Notes under the pieces: model-generated
Databases searched by the model: none
The model's input: the letters and a program-made list of their open reading frames with translations, nothing else
Told to the model about the DNA's origin: nothing
In this document: piece after piece, positions 16,402 to 25,789 of the stretch
Layout of the letters: the number at the start of each line of letters is the position of its first letter
Position numbering within the stretch: the first letter of the stretch is position 1
Translations under genes and position numbers: made by a program
Assembly (NCBI GenBank): GCA_041166745.1
Contig: JBEEGH010000026.1
Location: forward strand, 3,320-67,319
Source of the DNA: DASUCS01 sp041166745
Lineage (GTDB): Bacteria > Actinomycetota > Acidimicrobiia > Acidimicrobiales > JACDCH01
Direction: 5' to 3'
Length of the DNA stretch: 64,000 nt

Positions 16402-18716
16402 AGGGCCGGAGTGAGGGGCCACTTCGAATCGCACACATCATCACGAAGATGGCGGTCGGGGGAGCGCAAGAGAGTGCGATCGTGGCGGCGAGAGGACTCT
16501 CGTCTCCCGAGTTCGAGTCCGTGCTCTTGAGCGGTCTCGAAGCGGACGACGAAGGAAGCCTCTGGGCCGAGACCGCGGCCGACGGCGTGCGCGTCGTGCC
16601 GGTTCGTCACCTCGTCCGCGCCGCGCACCCTGTTCGCGATCTGCTGGCGCTGCTGTGGCTCGTTCGTTGGTGCCGTCGTTGGCGGCCTGATGTCGTACAC
16701 ACCCACTCGAGCAAGGCCGGTCTTGTGGGCCGCATCGCGGCTCGGCTGGCCGGCGTACCGCACGTGGTCCACTCGGTCCACGGTTGGAGCTTCAACGACG
16801 AGATGCCCCGCCGCGAGCGCGCGCTGGCGATCGCTTTGGAGCGGATCGGTGCGCGGTTCGCGGATGTCCTGATCGTCGAGTCGTCCACGGACCTGCCGAA
16901 GGGACTCGCTCGGCGCATCGGCCGGCGGGCCGACTACATGTTGATCCGCAACGGCATCGACCTGGAGCGCTTTCGCAGCGCTCGCCCTGATCGTGCACGG
17001 CTGCGAGCGAGTCTCGGAGTGCCCGAGGACTGTTGGTTGGCGGGCACCGTCGGGCGAGTCGCCGACCAGAAGGACCCACTCGCGATGGTCGCGGCCTGGC
17101 GCGCTGTCCACGTCGCTCTGCCTGATGCGCACTTCGTGTGGGTGGGGGATGGGCCGCTGCGCGGGGCGGTCGAAGCCGAAGCCCGCGCCGCGGGCCTGGA
17201 GAAGACGTTCCATGTCGTCGGCGTGCGGCGGGATGTTGCTGAGGTGCTCGCCACCCTCGACGCGTTCGCTCTCTCCTCATTGTGGGAAGGGCTGCCCCGA
17301 ACGTTGTCCGAAGCGATGGCCGCAGGAGTGCCGGTAGTGGCCACCGCCGTCGACGGGACGACAGAGGCGATCGATCACGAGCACACCGGACTGCTGGTCG
17401 CGCCCAAGCGTCCGCGTGCGCTGGCCGCAGCGCTCGTACGGCTGCACGACGACGTCACGTTGTCGACGCGCCTGAGCGCGGGCGGCGAGGAGCGAGCTGC
17501 CTGGTTCGATCGCAAGGTCATGCTCGACGATCTTGGAGAGCTCTATCGCACGCTGAGCGCCGGAACGCCCGTCGGTACGGGTCACCGGCCCATCGTGATC
17601 GCCCATGTGATCACCGGGCTCGGCGTGGGCGGGGCGGAGAAGCAGCTCGCGCAGATGGTTCTCGCCATGGGTCTGCCCGCGGCCCGCCACGTCGTGTTCT
17701 CGTTGACGACGGTGGGCGAGACCGGGCGCCAGTTGCTGGACGCGGGCATCGATGTCCGCGCCATCGGCCTGTCGTCTGGTCGTCCCGATCCGACCGCCGT
17801 CCTGCGCCTGCGCGCCGCCCTACGAGAAGTGGCTCCCGACGTCGTTCAGACATGGCTGTATCACGGCGATTTGATCGGCGGGATTGCGGCTCGCACCGTT
17901 GGACTGCCGGTGGTCTGGAACGTCCGCATGTCGGCGATGGCCGCGCAGGAGACGAAACGCCACACGCGAGCGGCGGCCCGCGTGTCAGCGCTCCTGTCGC
18001 GGGTCGTGCCACACGCGATCGTGTGCAACTCGCAGTCGGCGGTGGACGATCATGCCGCTCTGGGCTTCGATCGCAAACGAATGAGCATCATCTCCAACGG
18101 CGTCGACAGCCAGCGCTTCCATCGCGATGAATCCGCCAGGCGCGCCCTTCGTGTGGAGCTCGCAGTCGACGAGGCCACTCCGCTCGTAGGGCTCGTCGGT
18201 CGATTCGATCCGCAGAAGGACCACCGAACATTTCTCGAGGCGATGGCGCTGGTCGCGGCGCACCGCCCTGATGCCCACGTCGTGCTGTGCGGGCAGGGCC
18301 TCGACGGGGTCGATTCGCTCGTCAGTGAGATCGCCGGTGGTTGCTTCGATCGGAAAAACATTCACGCCTTGGGGGCACGGATCGATGTCGAGCGCATAAC
18401 GGCGGCGCTCGACGTGTCGGTCTCGTCGTCGGCCTACGGCGAGAGCTTCCCGAACGCGGTCGCCGAGGCGATGGCCTGTGAGGTGCCCGTGGTCGTGACC
18501 GACCTGCCCGGCTCGGTGGCGTTGGTCGACGGCATCGGGTCGGTCGTCCCGACGCGCGATCCCGCCGCCTTGGCCCAGGCCATCGAAGCTGCGCTCGAGC
18601 TCGACAGCCCGACCCGGGCGAGCCTCGGCGCGCGGGCTAGGGCGCGCATCGTCGAGCAGTTCGACGTTCAGGTCAGCTGCGATCAGTACCGCGACCTGTA
18701 CCTCGCGTTGCGATGA
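16398..18716 (+). CDS. Double glycosyltransferase: two GT4 domains in one chain
   Basis: The 772-residue protein holds two complete GT4-type glycosyltransferases in tandem. The first covers about residues 1-390 and the second about 396-772. Each starts with an IAHxIT...VGGA N-terminal motif and each has the C-terminal donor-binding pattern (SLWEGLPRTLSEAMAAGVPVV and SAYGESFPNAVAEAMACEVPVV). No frameshift or stop separates them, so this is a true fusion that may add two consecutive sugars to the lipid-linked chain. It starts at GTG 16398, overlapping the preceding gene, and its stop overlaps the flippase start. Confidence 0.88.
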   Translation: MKGRSEGPLRIAHIITKMAVGGAQESAIVAARGLSSPEFESVLLSGLEADDEGSLWAETAADGVRVVPVRHLVRAAHPVRDLLALLWLVRWCRRWRPDVVHTHSSKAGLVGRIAARLAGVPHVVHSVHGWSFNDEMPRRERALAIALERIGARFADVLIVESSTDLPKGLARRIGRRADYMLIRNGIDLERFRSARPDRARLRASLGVPEDCWLAGTVGRVADQKDPLAMVAAWRAVHVALPDAHFVWVGDGPLRGAVEAEARAAGLEKTFHVVGVRRDVAEVLATLDAFALSSLWEGLPRTLSEAMAAGVPVVATAVDGTTEAIDHEHTGLLVAPKRPRALAAALVRLHDDVTLSTRLSAGGEERAAWFDRKVMLDDLGELYRTLSAGTPVGTGHRPIVIAHVITGLGVGGAEKQLAQMVLAMGLPAARHVVFSLTTVGETGRQLLDAGIDVRAIGLSSGRPDPTAVLRLRAALREVAPDVVQTWLYHGDLIGGIAARTVGLPVVWNVRMSAMAAQETKRHTRAAARVSALLSRVVPHAIVCNSQSAVDDHAALGFDRKRMSIISNGVDSQRFHRDESARRALRVELAVDEATPLVGLVGRFDPQKDHRTFLEAMALVAAHRPDAHVVLCGQGLDGVDSLVSEIAGGCFDRKNIHALGARIDVERITAALDVSVSSSAYGESFPNAVAEAMACEVPVVVTDLPGSVALVDGIGSVVPTRDPAALAQAIEAALELDSPTRASLGARARARIVEQFDVQVSCDQYRDLYLALR

Positions 18717-19951
18717 CGAGCGGAATCGCAGGCCGGAGCCGTCCGCTCGCGGCGCGACGCGCGGCTTGGACCATTGTCGACCAGTTCCTCTCGGCCGCTA
18801 CGAACCTTGGCGTCGGCGTCGTCGTCGCTCGACACACGTCGGCTGACGAGTACGGCGTCTTCGGTGTCGCCTTCGCGGCGTATGCCGTGGCGCTCGGTAT
18901 CTCTCGCGCTCTCGCTACCGATCCGTTGGTGGTCAGGTACAGCACGACCGCTGGCGTGGACCGAAGACCGGTGCGGGCGGCGCTGGGCACGGCCCTTGTG
19001 ATCGGAGGCGCCCTCGGTGCCCTGGGCGCGATCGCCGGTCTGCTCGTCGGCGGGCACTTGGCGACGACGCTCGTGATCACGGGCCTCGTGCTCCCCGGTC
19101 TACTGCTGCAAGACGCGCTCCGCTATGCCGCGTTTGCCGAAGGCCGTCCGTCAATGGCCGCCCGCAACGACGCGCTTTGGCTGCTGCTGTTGGTCGTGGC
19201 CTTCGTCGGCCCGGCCCGTGATGTATCCACCGCCGCGGCCTGCCTCGTGGGGTGGGGCCTGTCGGGCGCCGTCGCCGGGCTGTCGACGATCGCGATGATG
19301 CGCATCGGCCCGTCGCTCGTCGTCGCCGCCGCATGGCTCCGTGACCACCGCGATCTCGGACCGCGCTTCGCGATCGAGTTCGTGTTGACGAGCGGAGGCT
19401 TTCAGCTCGTGTTGTTCGCCACCGCCAGTATCGCGGGCTACGCGGACGCCGGCGCGTTGCGCGGCAGCAGCGTCCTGCTCGGGCCGGTGACCGTGCTTTC
19501 CGCCGGAGCGATGGCCGCGGCGGTACCCGAGCTCGTGCGCGCGCGGCAGCGGTCGTCGGCGAATGTGCGCACGGCCGTGATGCTGCTGGCGGGCGGCCTC
19601 GCAGTGGTCACCGCCGCGTGGGGTGTCGTCGCCCGGCTGCTTCCCGATCGCGTGGGGGAGGCGCTGCTGGGCGACACATGGCCGGCCGCGCGCTCGATCA
19701 TGATCCCCCTCGGGATCGCCGCCGCGGGCAATGCCGCGGCGACGGGATTCGCCATCGGCTTGCGCTCGCTCGCCGCCGCCCGTCGCAGCCTCGCCGCTGC
19801 CGCTCCGGCCGTCGTACTCGTGATCGTCGGTGGTGTCACCGGCGCAGTGATCGACGGATCTCGCGGCGCGGCGATCGGCATGATCGCTCCGACATGGATT
19901 GGCGCAGCCCTCTTCGGCCGACAGTTCCGGCTGGCGGTGCGATCGATATGA
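18713..19951 (+). CDS. Polysaccharide flippase-like membrane protein (MOP superfamily)
   Basis: This 412-residue protein has around twelve hydrophobic segments and an N-terminal amphipathic start (ARRAAWTIVDQFLSAATN) like Wzx-type O-antigen or teichoic acid flippases. Such proteins move lipid-linked oligosaccharides across the cytoplasmic membrane. Its ATG overlaps the double glycosyltransferase stop (ATGA), which ties it to the same product. It converges with the minus-strand methyltransferase, leaving 11 bases between the stops. No Wzy-type polymerase is evident nearby. Confidence 0.8.
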   Translation: MTSGIAGRSRPLAARRAAWTIVDQFLSAATNLGVGVVVARHTSADEYGVFGVAFAAYAVALGISRALATDPLVVRYSTTAGVDRRPVRAALGTALVIGGALGALGAIAGLLVGGHLATTLVITGLVLPGLLLQDALRYAAFAEGRPSMAARNDALWLLLLVVAFVGPARDVSTAAACLVGWGLSGAVAGLSTIAMMRIGPSLVVAAAWLRDHRDLGPRFAIEFVLTSGGFQLVLFATASIAGYADAGALRGSSVLLGPVTVLSAGAMAAAVPELVRARQRSSANVRTAVMLLAGGLAVVTAAWGVVARLLPDRVGEALLGDTWPAARSIMIPLGIAAAGNAAATGFAIGLRSLAAARRSLAAAAPAVVLVIVGGVTGAVIDGSRGAAIGMIAPTWIGAALFGRQFRLAVRSI

Positions 19952-19962
19952 CGGCGGATCGT

Positions 19963-20880
19963 TCAGCGGGCTCGGTAGCGGGCGAGCATCGTGTGCTCAT
20001 ACCCGAACCGGCGAATGCGTTCCGCGATCGAAGGGCGGGGCCCGCTCGGCATCGTCGTGCTGCGTCCCGCACTCCGCTGGCGCGGTCTCGCGGCCAGGTG
20101 ACGCAACAGCCGAGGCGCGGCGCGACCGACGCTCCCCGGCGTTCGCCGCTGTGCGACGACCTCGACCACGTCGAGGTGCAGGCGTCGTCCGAGCTGCTCG
20201 AGATCGCGGGCCGCCCACCGCGAGACGTGGTGGGGAGGGAAGTCGAACGGATCGAGGCCGCCCAGACGCGCTCGCTCGCGATTGGGCACGGAGATGAGGA
20301 CAGTGCCCCCGGATCGCGCGCATCGGGCCGCCGCGAGAACGAACGGCGAAACGTCGTCGAGATGTTCGATGACCTGGAACATGCACACGACGTCGAACGC
20401 ACCGGCGTGATCGGTCGCGAACTGTTCGACGGTCACGCACTGCGCCTCGAGCCCCTCGTCCACCAGTCGTTGTACTCCGAAACGGTTGGTGTCGATGCCC
20501 ACCGCCCGCTTCACGGCGGGGGCGACCTCGCGCAGGAAGCTGCCGTTGCCGCAGCCGACATCGAGCACCGACGACGACCGATCGAGCAGGCGCGCCGTTC
20601 GCCGGAACTCCCACTTGTTCGACTCGAAGTAGTAATCGCCCGGTCCCGAGAGGAATTCGTAGAAGTCCGGACCGCCGGCGTTCATCTTTCCGAAGTACTG
20701 CAGACCGCACGTCTCGCACTGCACGAGGTCCGCGTTCTCGGCGGGCGTGTAGCGGTTCCGAAGGTCTTCGGGCACGGCCCGGCCGATCTCGTCGGCCAGC
20801 GTTTGCCACACCTCGACGTAAGGCACCGACGACACCGGATCGGCGTGGCGGTCTCCGCACAGTGGGCACGGGTCGGTCAT
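19963..20880 (-). CDS. Class I SAM methyltransferase with N-terminal zinc ribbon
   Basis: The protein begins TDPCPLCG and has a second pair in LVQCETCGLQYFG, giving a CxxC...CxxC zinc ribbon in the first 60 residues. A Rossmann methyltransferase domain follows with motif I VLDVGCGNGSFL near residue 108. Zinc-ribbon methyltransferases of this kind are common in polysaccharide and nucleotide-sugar clusters. I start it at the ATG at 20880 because this gives the zinc ribbon directly at the N-terminus. It is divergent from the asnB-like gene and about 305 residues long. Its substrate is unknown. Confidence 0.8.
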   Translation of the reverse strand: MTDPCPLCGDRHADPVSSVPYVEVWQTLADEIGRAVPEDLRNRYTPAENADLVQCETCGLQYFGKMNAGGPDFYEFLSGPGDYYFESNKWEFRRTARLLDRSSSVLDVGCGNGSFLREVAPAVKRAVGIDTNRFGVQRLVDEGLEAQCVTVEQFATDHAGAFDVVCMFQVIEHLDDVSPFVLAAARCARSGGTVLISVPNRERARLGGLDPFDFPPHHVSRWAARDLEQLGRRLHLDVVEVVAQRRTPGSVGRAAPRLLRHLAARPRQRSAGRSTTMPSGPRPSIAERIRRFGYEHTMLARYRAR

Positions 20881-20924
20881 GGTTCCGCCGGGGTTTCTAC
20901 TCCATGGAACGCGGTCGCCTGAAC

Positions 20925-22820
20925 ATGTGTGGCATCGCCGGTCTGCTCGCGCCGCGTGACGGGATCTCCGCGGACACGCTCGCCGCACGCGTCGCTCGGA
21001 TGGTGGGCGTTTTGCACCGCCGCGGCCCAGACGACGAGGGCGTGTGGGTCGACGCCGAAGCGGGGGTTGCCTTCGGGCACCGCCGATTGAGCATCGTGGA
21101 CCTGTCGGAGCACGGCCACCAGCCGATGGCGTCCGCCTCGGGGCGTTACGTGCTCGATTACAACGGCGAGCTGTACAACTTCCGCGAGCTCCGCCGCCTG
21201 CTCGACGCCGGCACGACGTGGAGAGGCACCTCTGACACCGAGGTGGTACTAGCCGGCATCGACGCGTGGGGGGTTTCCGGTCTCATCGATCGAGCGGTGG
21301 GGATGTTCGCGTTCGCGCTCTGGGACCGCACGACCCGCCGCCTGCTGCTGGCCCGCGATCGCGCCGGAGAGAAACCGCTGTATTGGACCAGCGGTCCCAA
21401 CGGCTTCGTCTTCGCCTCCGAGCTCACCGCGATCGTCGCCGACGGTGGCCGCCCGCCGATCGACCGAGAAGCGCTCGCGCTGTATCTGCGCCACGGCTAT
21501 GTGCTCGGGCCGCGCTCCATCTACCGGGGCATCCAGAAGCTTCCCGCCGGCTGCACCCTGGTGACCTCGGGTGACGATGCGCCGCGGATCGAGCCGTACT
21601 GGAGCGTGCGCCCGTGGGCCAAAGGCGCGCGGTCTGATCACCTCACGCTGACGACCGCCGCGGACGAGCTCGAGGCACTGCTTTCGGGCGCGGTGTCGGG
21701 TCAGATGGTGGCCGACGTGCCAGTCGGAGCGTTTCTCTCCGGCGGTGTCGACTCCTCCGTGGTGGTCGCGCTCATGCAGCAACACGCGCAGCACACCGTT
21801 CGCACGTTCAGCGTCGGGTTTCGGGAGGCCGGGTTCGACGAGGCGACGTTCGCGTCGGCGATAGCGCGTCACCTCGGAACCGAGCACACGGAGCTCTACG
21901 TGACGGCAGACGAGGCGCTCGGCGCCGCGCAGCGCCTTCCGGCGGTGTTCGACGAGCCGTTCGGCGACTCCAGCGCACTCCCGATGCTGCTCGTTGCGGA
22001 ACTCGCTCGCCGCGACGTCACGGTCGCGCTGTCGGGTGACGGGGGCGACGAGCTGTTCGGTGGCTACGACCGCTACCGCCGCGCGCGGCTCGCCTGGCGA
22101 TGGATGGCACCGATCCCCGCGCCGATGCGCCGTCGGGCGGGCCGGCTGCTGCAGCATTGGCCAGTGGGATCGCGTCCGCGAGATCGGATCCTGAAGCTCG
22201 CGGCGATGCTCGACAGCGCGGGCCCGGAGTCCGTCTACCGACACGTGATCGGCCATTGGGACGATCCCTCCGCCGCCATGCTCGGCACGACCGAGCCGGC
22301 GAGCGCGCTCACCGATGCGGGGTGCTGGCCCCCGGGGCCGACCGACGTCGAACGGATGATGGTTCTCGACCTCGAGACCTATCTACCGGACGACATCCTG
22401 ACGAAGGTCGATCGCACGACGATGGCAGTGAGCCTCGAAGCGCGTGCGCCGTTTCTCGACCATCGCGTCATCGAGTGGGCGTACTCGTTGCCGCTGGCGC
22501 TGCGTATCCAGGGACGCGACCGCAAGCGGGTGCTGCGAGAGGTGCTGCATCGTCATGTCCCACCCGAGCTGGTGGACCGCCCGAAGCGAGGCTTCGTCGT
22601 TCCCATGGGCGAATGGCTGCGAGGGCCGCTGCGGTCATGGGCCGACGCGCTCCTCGATCCCGATCGGCTGCGCGCTGAGGGCTACTTCGACGTCGGTGTG
22701 GTGCGCGCGCGTTGGCACGAACATCTTTCGGGGGAACGCCAGTGGAGCTATCCGTTGTGGGATGTTCTTGCCTTCCAATCATGGATGACGAGCGACCGCA
22801 TCGAGGCGCACCAGACGTGA
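20925..22820 (+). CDS. asnB: Glutamine-hydrolysing asparagine synthetase-like amidotransferase
   Basis: The 631-residue product starts Met-Cys-Gly, exposing the catalytic Cys of a class II glutaminase domain (about 1-215). A synthetase domain follows with the pyrophosphate-binding SGGVDSS near residues 272-278 and SGDGGDELFGGYDRY further on. The family makes asparagine from aspartate and glutamine, but copies inside polysaccharide clusters often amidate sugar or peptide carboxylates instead. The ATG at 20925 is fixed by the need for a Cys at position 2. The next methyltransferase overlaps its stop (GTGA). Confidence 0.9.
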   Translation: MCGIAGLLAPRDGISADTLAARVARMVGVLHRRGPDDEGVWVDAEAGVAFGHRRLSIVDLSEHGHQPMASASGRYVLDYNGELYNFRELRRLLDAGTTWRGTSDTEVVLAGIDAWGVSGLIDRAVGMFAFALWDRTTRRLLLARDRAGEKPLYWTSGPNGFVFASELTAIVADGGRPPIDREALALYLRHGYVLGPRSIYRGIQKLPAGCTLVTSGDDAPRIEPYWSVRPWAKGARSDHLTLTTAADELEALLSGAVSGQMVADVPVGAFLSGGVDSSVVVALMQQHAQHTVRTFSVGFREAGFDEATFASAIARHLGTEHTELYVTADEALGAAQRLPAVFDEPFGDSSALPMLLVAELARRDVTVALSGDGGDELFGGYDRYRRARLAWRWMAPIPAPMRRRAGRLLQHWPVGSRPRDRILKLAAMLDSAGPESVYRHVIGHWDDPSAAMLGTTEPASALTDAGCWPPGPTDVERMMVLDLETYLPDDILTKVDRTTMAVSLEARAPFLDHRVIEWAYSLPLALRIQGRDRKRVLREVLHRHVPPELVDRPKRGFVVPMGEWLRGPLRSWADALLDPDRLRAEGYFDVGVVRARWHEHLSGERQWSYPLWDVLAFQSWMTSDRIEAHQT

Positions 22821-23632
22821 CCACCCCGACAGAAGACCTGCGGTTCGGCTTCGGTCGGAACTGGTCGAGGTTCCTCAGCCAGGTCGACGCCGATCGCATC
22901 GAGGCGGCCGAGCGGTCGCTGTTGTCGATGTTGCATCGTTCGACGCTCGACGGCACATCATTTCTCGACGTCGGCTCCGGTAGTGGATTGTTCTCGCTCG
23001 CGGCGCGCCGGCTCGGCGCCCGCGTGCATTCGTTCGACTACGACCCCGAGTCCGTGGCGTGTACAAGCGAGCTGCGGCGACGTTTCCGGCCCGACGACGA
23101 CGGTTGGACCGTCGAGCACGGTTCGGCCCTCGACAGGGAGTATCTCGAAGGGCTCGCTCACTACGACGTCGTGTACTCGTGGGGGGTGCTGCACCACACG
23201 GGCGCGATGTGGGACGCGATCGATCTGGTGGCGGAACGCGTGGCCGACCACGGCTCGCTGTTCATCGCGATCTACAACGACCAGGGCTCGGGCTCGGCGC
23301 GCTGGACGGCCATCAAGCGCCGCTACAACGCCAGCGGCCGAGTTGCGCGCGGCGCGCTCCTCGGCGGAGTCGGCGCGTACTTCGCGGTGAAATTCGTGTG
23401 GAAGCGCTCCGTCGGTCGCGTCAGACGTAGTGCGACCGACGGCGCCGCGCAAACACAGCGTCGCGGCATGTCGTATGCCACCGACCTCGTGGACTGGGTC
23501 GGGGGATACCCGTTCGAAGTGGCAAAACCCGATGAGATCGTGGCCTTCCTCGCTCGGCGCGGATTCACACTGCGCTCGCTGATCACGTGCGGGCGCAAGA
23601 ACGGCTGCAACGAGTTCGTGTTCGATCGATGA
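22817..23632 (+). CDS. Class I SAM methyltransferase
   Basis: About 271 residues long, it has motif I FLDVGSGSGLFSLAA near residue 52 and an acidic motif II HSFDYDPES. The downstream segment VVYSWGVLHHTGAMWDAI is typical of small-molecule methyltransferases. It starts at GTG 22817, overlapping the asnB-like stop, and its own stop overlaps the next ATG. The three genes therefore look translationally coupled and probably decorate the same glycan or lipid-linked intermediate. Confidence 0.82.
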   Translation: MTTPTEDLRFGFGRNWSRFLSQVDADRIEAAERSLLSMLHRSTLDGTSFLDVGSGSGLFSLAARRLGARVHSFDYDPESVACTSELRRRFRPDDDGWTVEHGSALDREYLEGLAHYDVVYSWGVLHHTGAMWDAIDLVAERVADHGSLFIAIYNDQGSGSARWTAIKRRYNASGRVARGALLGGVGAYFAVKFVWKRSVGRVRRSATDGAAQTQRRGMSYATDLVDWVGGYPFEVAKPDEIVAFLARRGFTLRSLITCGRKNGCNEFVFDR

Positions 23633-24501
23633 ACGCCTCCGGGGTGAAGGGGCGCGTGCCATGGCCCGCCAAGATCGCGGCGAAGGTCGTTCTCGCCCGC
23701 CTCCCCGTGTCGTACCGGGCATGGAGCAAGCTCGGCCTGTTCCGCCATGGGTCGATGGACGAGCCCGACTACGCGATAGGCGTCGTCCGGACCCATCTCG
23801 AGCGCGCGGGAGTGGCCATCGGGTCGCCGTTCCGGGCGCTCGAACTGGGCCCTGGCGATTCCGTCGCATCGGCGATCGTTGCGTGCGCGTTCGGCGCAAC
23901 CGAGACCTACCTGGTCGACGTGGGCCGCTTCGCGGCCATTCCTGTCGAGGACTATCTGCCGCTGGTCGACGCGCTGGCAGCGCAGGGGTACGCGGTGCCT
24001 GATCTTCGCGGGGCAGCGTCGATCGACGAACTGTGCGAGCGCGTCGGCGCTCACTATCTCGTGGACGGTGTCGCGTCGCTGCGCGCCATAGCGTCGGCTT
24101 CCGTCGACATCGAGTGGTCGCAGGCGGTCCTCGAGCACGTCCGCGTCGACCAGTTCGACGAGATCCAGCGCGAACTGCGGCGCGTCTTGCGTCCGTCCGG
24201 CGTCGCGAGCCACCGCGTCGACCTGCAGGACCACCTGAACCTGTCGCTCAACAACCTGCGCTTCAGCGACCGGGTGTGGGAGCGACCGGCGGTGTGGAAC
24301 TCGGGCTTCTACACGAACCGATTGCGCTGTGCCGAGATCATCGCTTCGATGACGCGCGCGGGTTACGACGCCGAGGTCGTCGACCACGACCGCTGGCCAG
24401 ACCTGCCCGTCAAGAGGGCGAAGCTCGCTGCTCGGTTTCGCGACCTTCCCGCGGACGAGTTGCTGATTCGGTGGTTCGACGTCGTCGCTCGTCCGTCCTG
24501 A
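23629..24501 (+). CDS. Methyltransferase-like protein
   Basis: This 290-residue protein has a SAM-binding-like motif ALELGPGDSVASAI near residue 69 and an EWSQAVLEHVR segment resembling the post-II region of class I methyltransferases. The glycine pattern (LGPGDS) differs from the usual GxGxG, so catalysis is likely but not certain. Its ATG overlaps the previous stop (ATGA). It ends the plus-strand polysaccharide cluster, five bases before the convergent nadA stop. Confidence 0.7.
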   Translation: MNASGVKGRVPWPAKIAAKVVLARLPVSYRAWSKLGLFRHGSMDEPDYAIGVVRTHLERAGVAIGSPFRALELGPGDSVASAIVACAFGATETYLVDVGRFAAIPVEDYLPLVDALAAQGYAVPDLRGAASIDELCERVGAHYLVDGVASLRAIASASVDIEWSQAVLEHVRVDQFDEIQRELRRVLRPSGVASHRVDLQDHLNLSLNNLRFSDRVWERPAVWNSGFYTNRLRCAEIIASMTRAGYDAEVVDHDRWPDLPVKRAKLAARFRDLPADELLIRWFDVVARPS

Positions 24502-24506
24502 TCGGG

Positions 24507-25622
24507 TCAGTCTCGGTTCGGCGCGTCGGTGATGTCGAGCATGCGTTGCAAAGCGACGCGAGCCCATTCCGCCGTCTCGTCATCGACGGTGATGCGGTTG
24601 ACCACGTTGCCCTCGACGAGGTTCTCCAGCACCCAGCACAGGTGGGCGCCGTCGATGCGAAACATCGTGGAGCACGGACAGATGAGCGGATCGAGCGAGA
24701 CGATCGTCTTGCCGCCGGGCGTCTCGTTGGCCAGCCGTTGCACGAGGTGGATCTCGGTGCCCACGGCGATGACGGCGCCTGCCGGCGCGGCCTCGACGGC
24801 CTTGATGATGTAGTCGGTCGAGCCGACCTGGTCGGCCAGCTCACACAGCTCGGCCGAGCATTCGGGATGCACGATCACGATGCCATCGGGGTGCTCGGCG
24901 CGGAAGGCCTCGATGTGTTGCGGCTGGAACCGTTGATGCACCGAGCAATGGCCCTTCCACAACAGGAACGTGGCGTCTTTGCACTCGGCCTCGGTGAGGC
25001 CGCCGCGCTCCTTGCGGGGGTCCCACACCCGCATGTCGTCACGGGAGTAGCCCATGGCGAGGCCGGTGTTGCGGCCGAGGTGTTGATCGGGGAAGAACAG
25101 CACCTTGTCTCCGCGGCTGAACGCCCAGTCGAGGACCTGCCGCGCGTTCGTAGAGGTACAGACAGCACCGCCGTGCTCGCCGACAAACGCCTTCAGCGCG
25201 GCGGACGAGTTCATGTACGTGATCGGCACGAGCCGCTCGATGTCGGTGACCCGCGCCAGGGCGTCCCAGGCCTCCTCGACCTCGTCGAGATCGGCCATGT
25301 CGGCCATCGAGCACCCGGCGTTGAGGTCCGGGAGGATCACCTGCTGGTCGTCGGCGGTGAGCACGTCGGCCGACTCCGCCATGAAGTGCACGCCACAGAA
25401 CACGATGTACTCCGCCTCAGGCCGCTGTTGCGCGAGCACCGACAGCCGGTACGAGTCGCCCCGGGCATCCGCCCAGCGCATCACCTCGTCGCGCTGGTAG
25501 TGGTGGCCGAGGATGAAGACACGATCGCCGAGCCTCGCCCGGGCCGCGCCGATCCACGTCGACAGCTCCTCGGGCGTTGCCGAGGTGTAGCGGTCGGGAA
25601 GCGGTGATTGGAGCCGCAACAT
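24507..25622 (-). CDS. nadA: Quinolinate synthase A
   Basis: NadA condenses iminoaspartate with dihydroxyacetone phosphate to make quinolinate for NAD synthesis, using a [4Fe-4S] cluster. The 371-residue product has FILGHHYQRDEV near residue 37 and candidate cluster cysteines in FCGVHFMAE, HPECSAE and CPCSTM. I start it at the ATG at 25622 (MLRLQSPLPD), with a GGGGG run upstream as ribosome binding site; a longer in-frame reading adds 44 unlikely residues. nadB and nadC are not in this window. It is divergent from uvrC. Confidence 0.95.
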   Translation of the reverse strand: MLRLQSPLPDRYTSATPEELSTWIGAARARLGDRVFILGHHYQRDEVMRWADARGDSYRLSVLAQQRPEAEYIVFCGVHFMAESADVLTADDQQVILPDLNAGCSMADMADLDEVEEAWDALARVTDIERLVPITYMNSSAALKAFVGEHGGAVCTSTNARQVLDWAFSRGDKVLFFPDQHLGRNTGLAMGYSRDDMRVWDPRKERGGLTEAECKDATFLLWKGHCSVHQRFQPQHIEAFRAEHPDGIVIVHPECSAELCELADQVGSTDYIIKAVEAAPAGAVIAVGTEIHLVQRLANETPGGKTIVSLDPLICPCSTMFRIDGAHLCWVLENLVEGNVVNRITVDDETAEWARVALQRMLDITDAPNRD

Positions 25623-25774
25623 TGTCGAACCCCCAAGGGTTTGGCGTTCCGATTGGCGGACGGTGCGGACAGCCAGGTCGCCCTGCACGGGGTTGTCGTC
25701 CTCGGAACGGATATGTCGCCGGATACCTGGCCGGCGTTCAGGAACTGTACCCAAGAAGTGTCAGATGCCACCCG

Positions 25775-25780
25775 TACGAT
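25775..25780 (+). promoter_or_regulatory. Predicted -10 box of uvrC
   Basis: TACGAT lies nine bases before the uvrC ATG with no Shine-Dalgarno sequence, as at uvrA. No LexA-type palindrome is visible in the 167-base nadA-uvrC spacer. Confidence 0.4.
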
Positions 25781-25789
25781 GGCCGGAGC

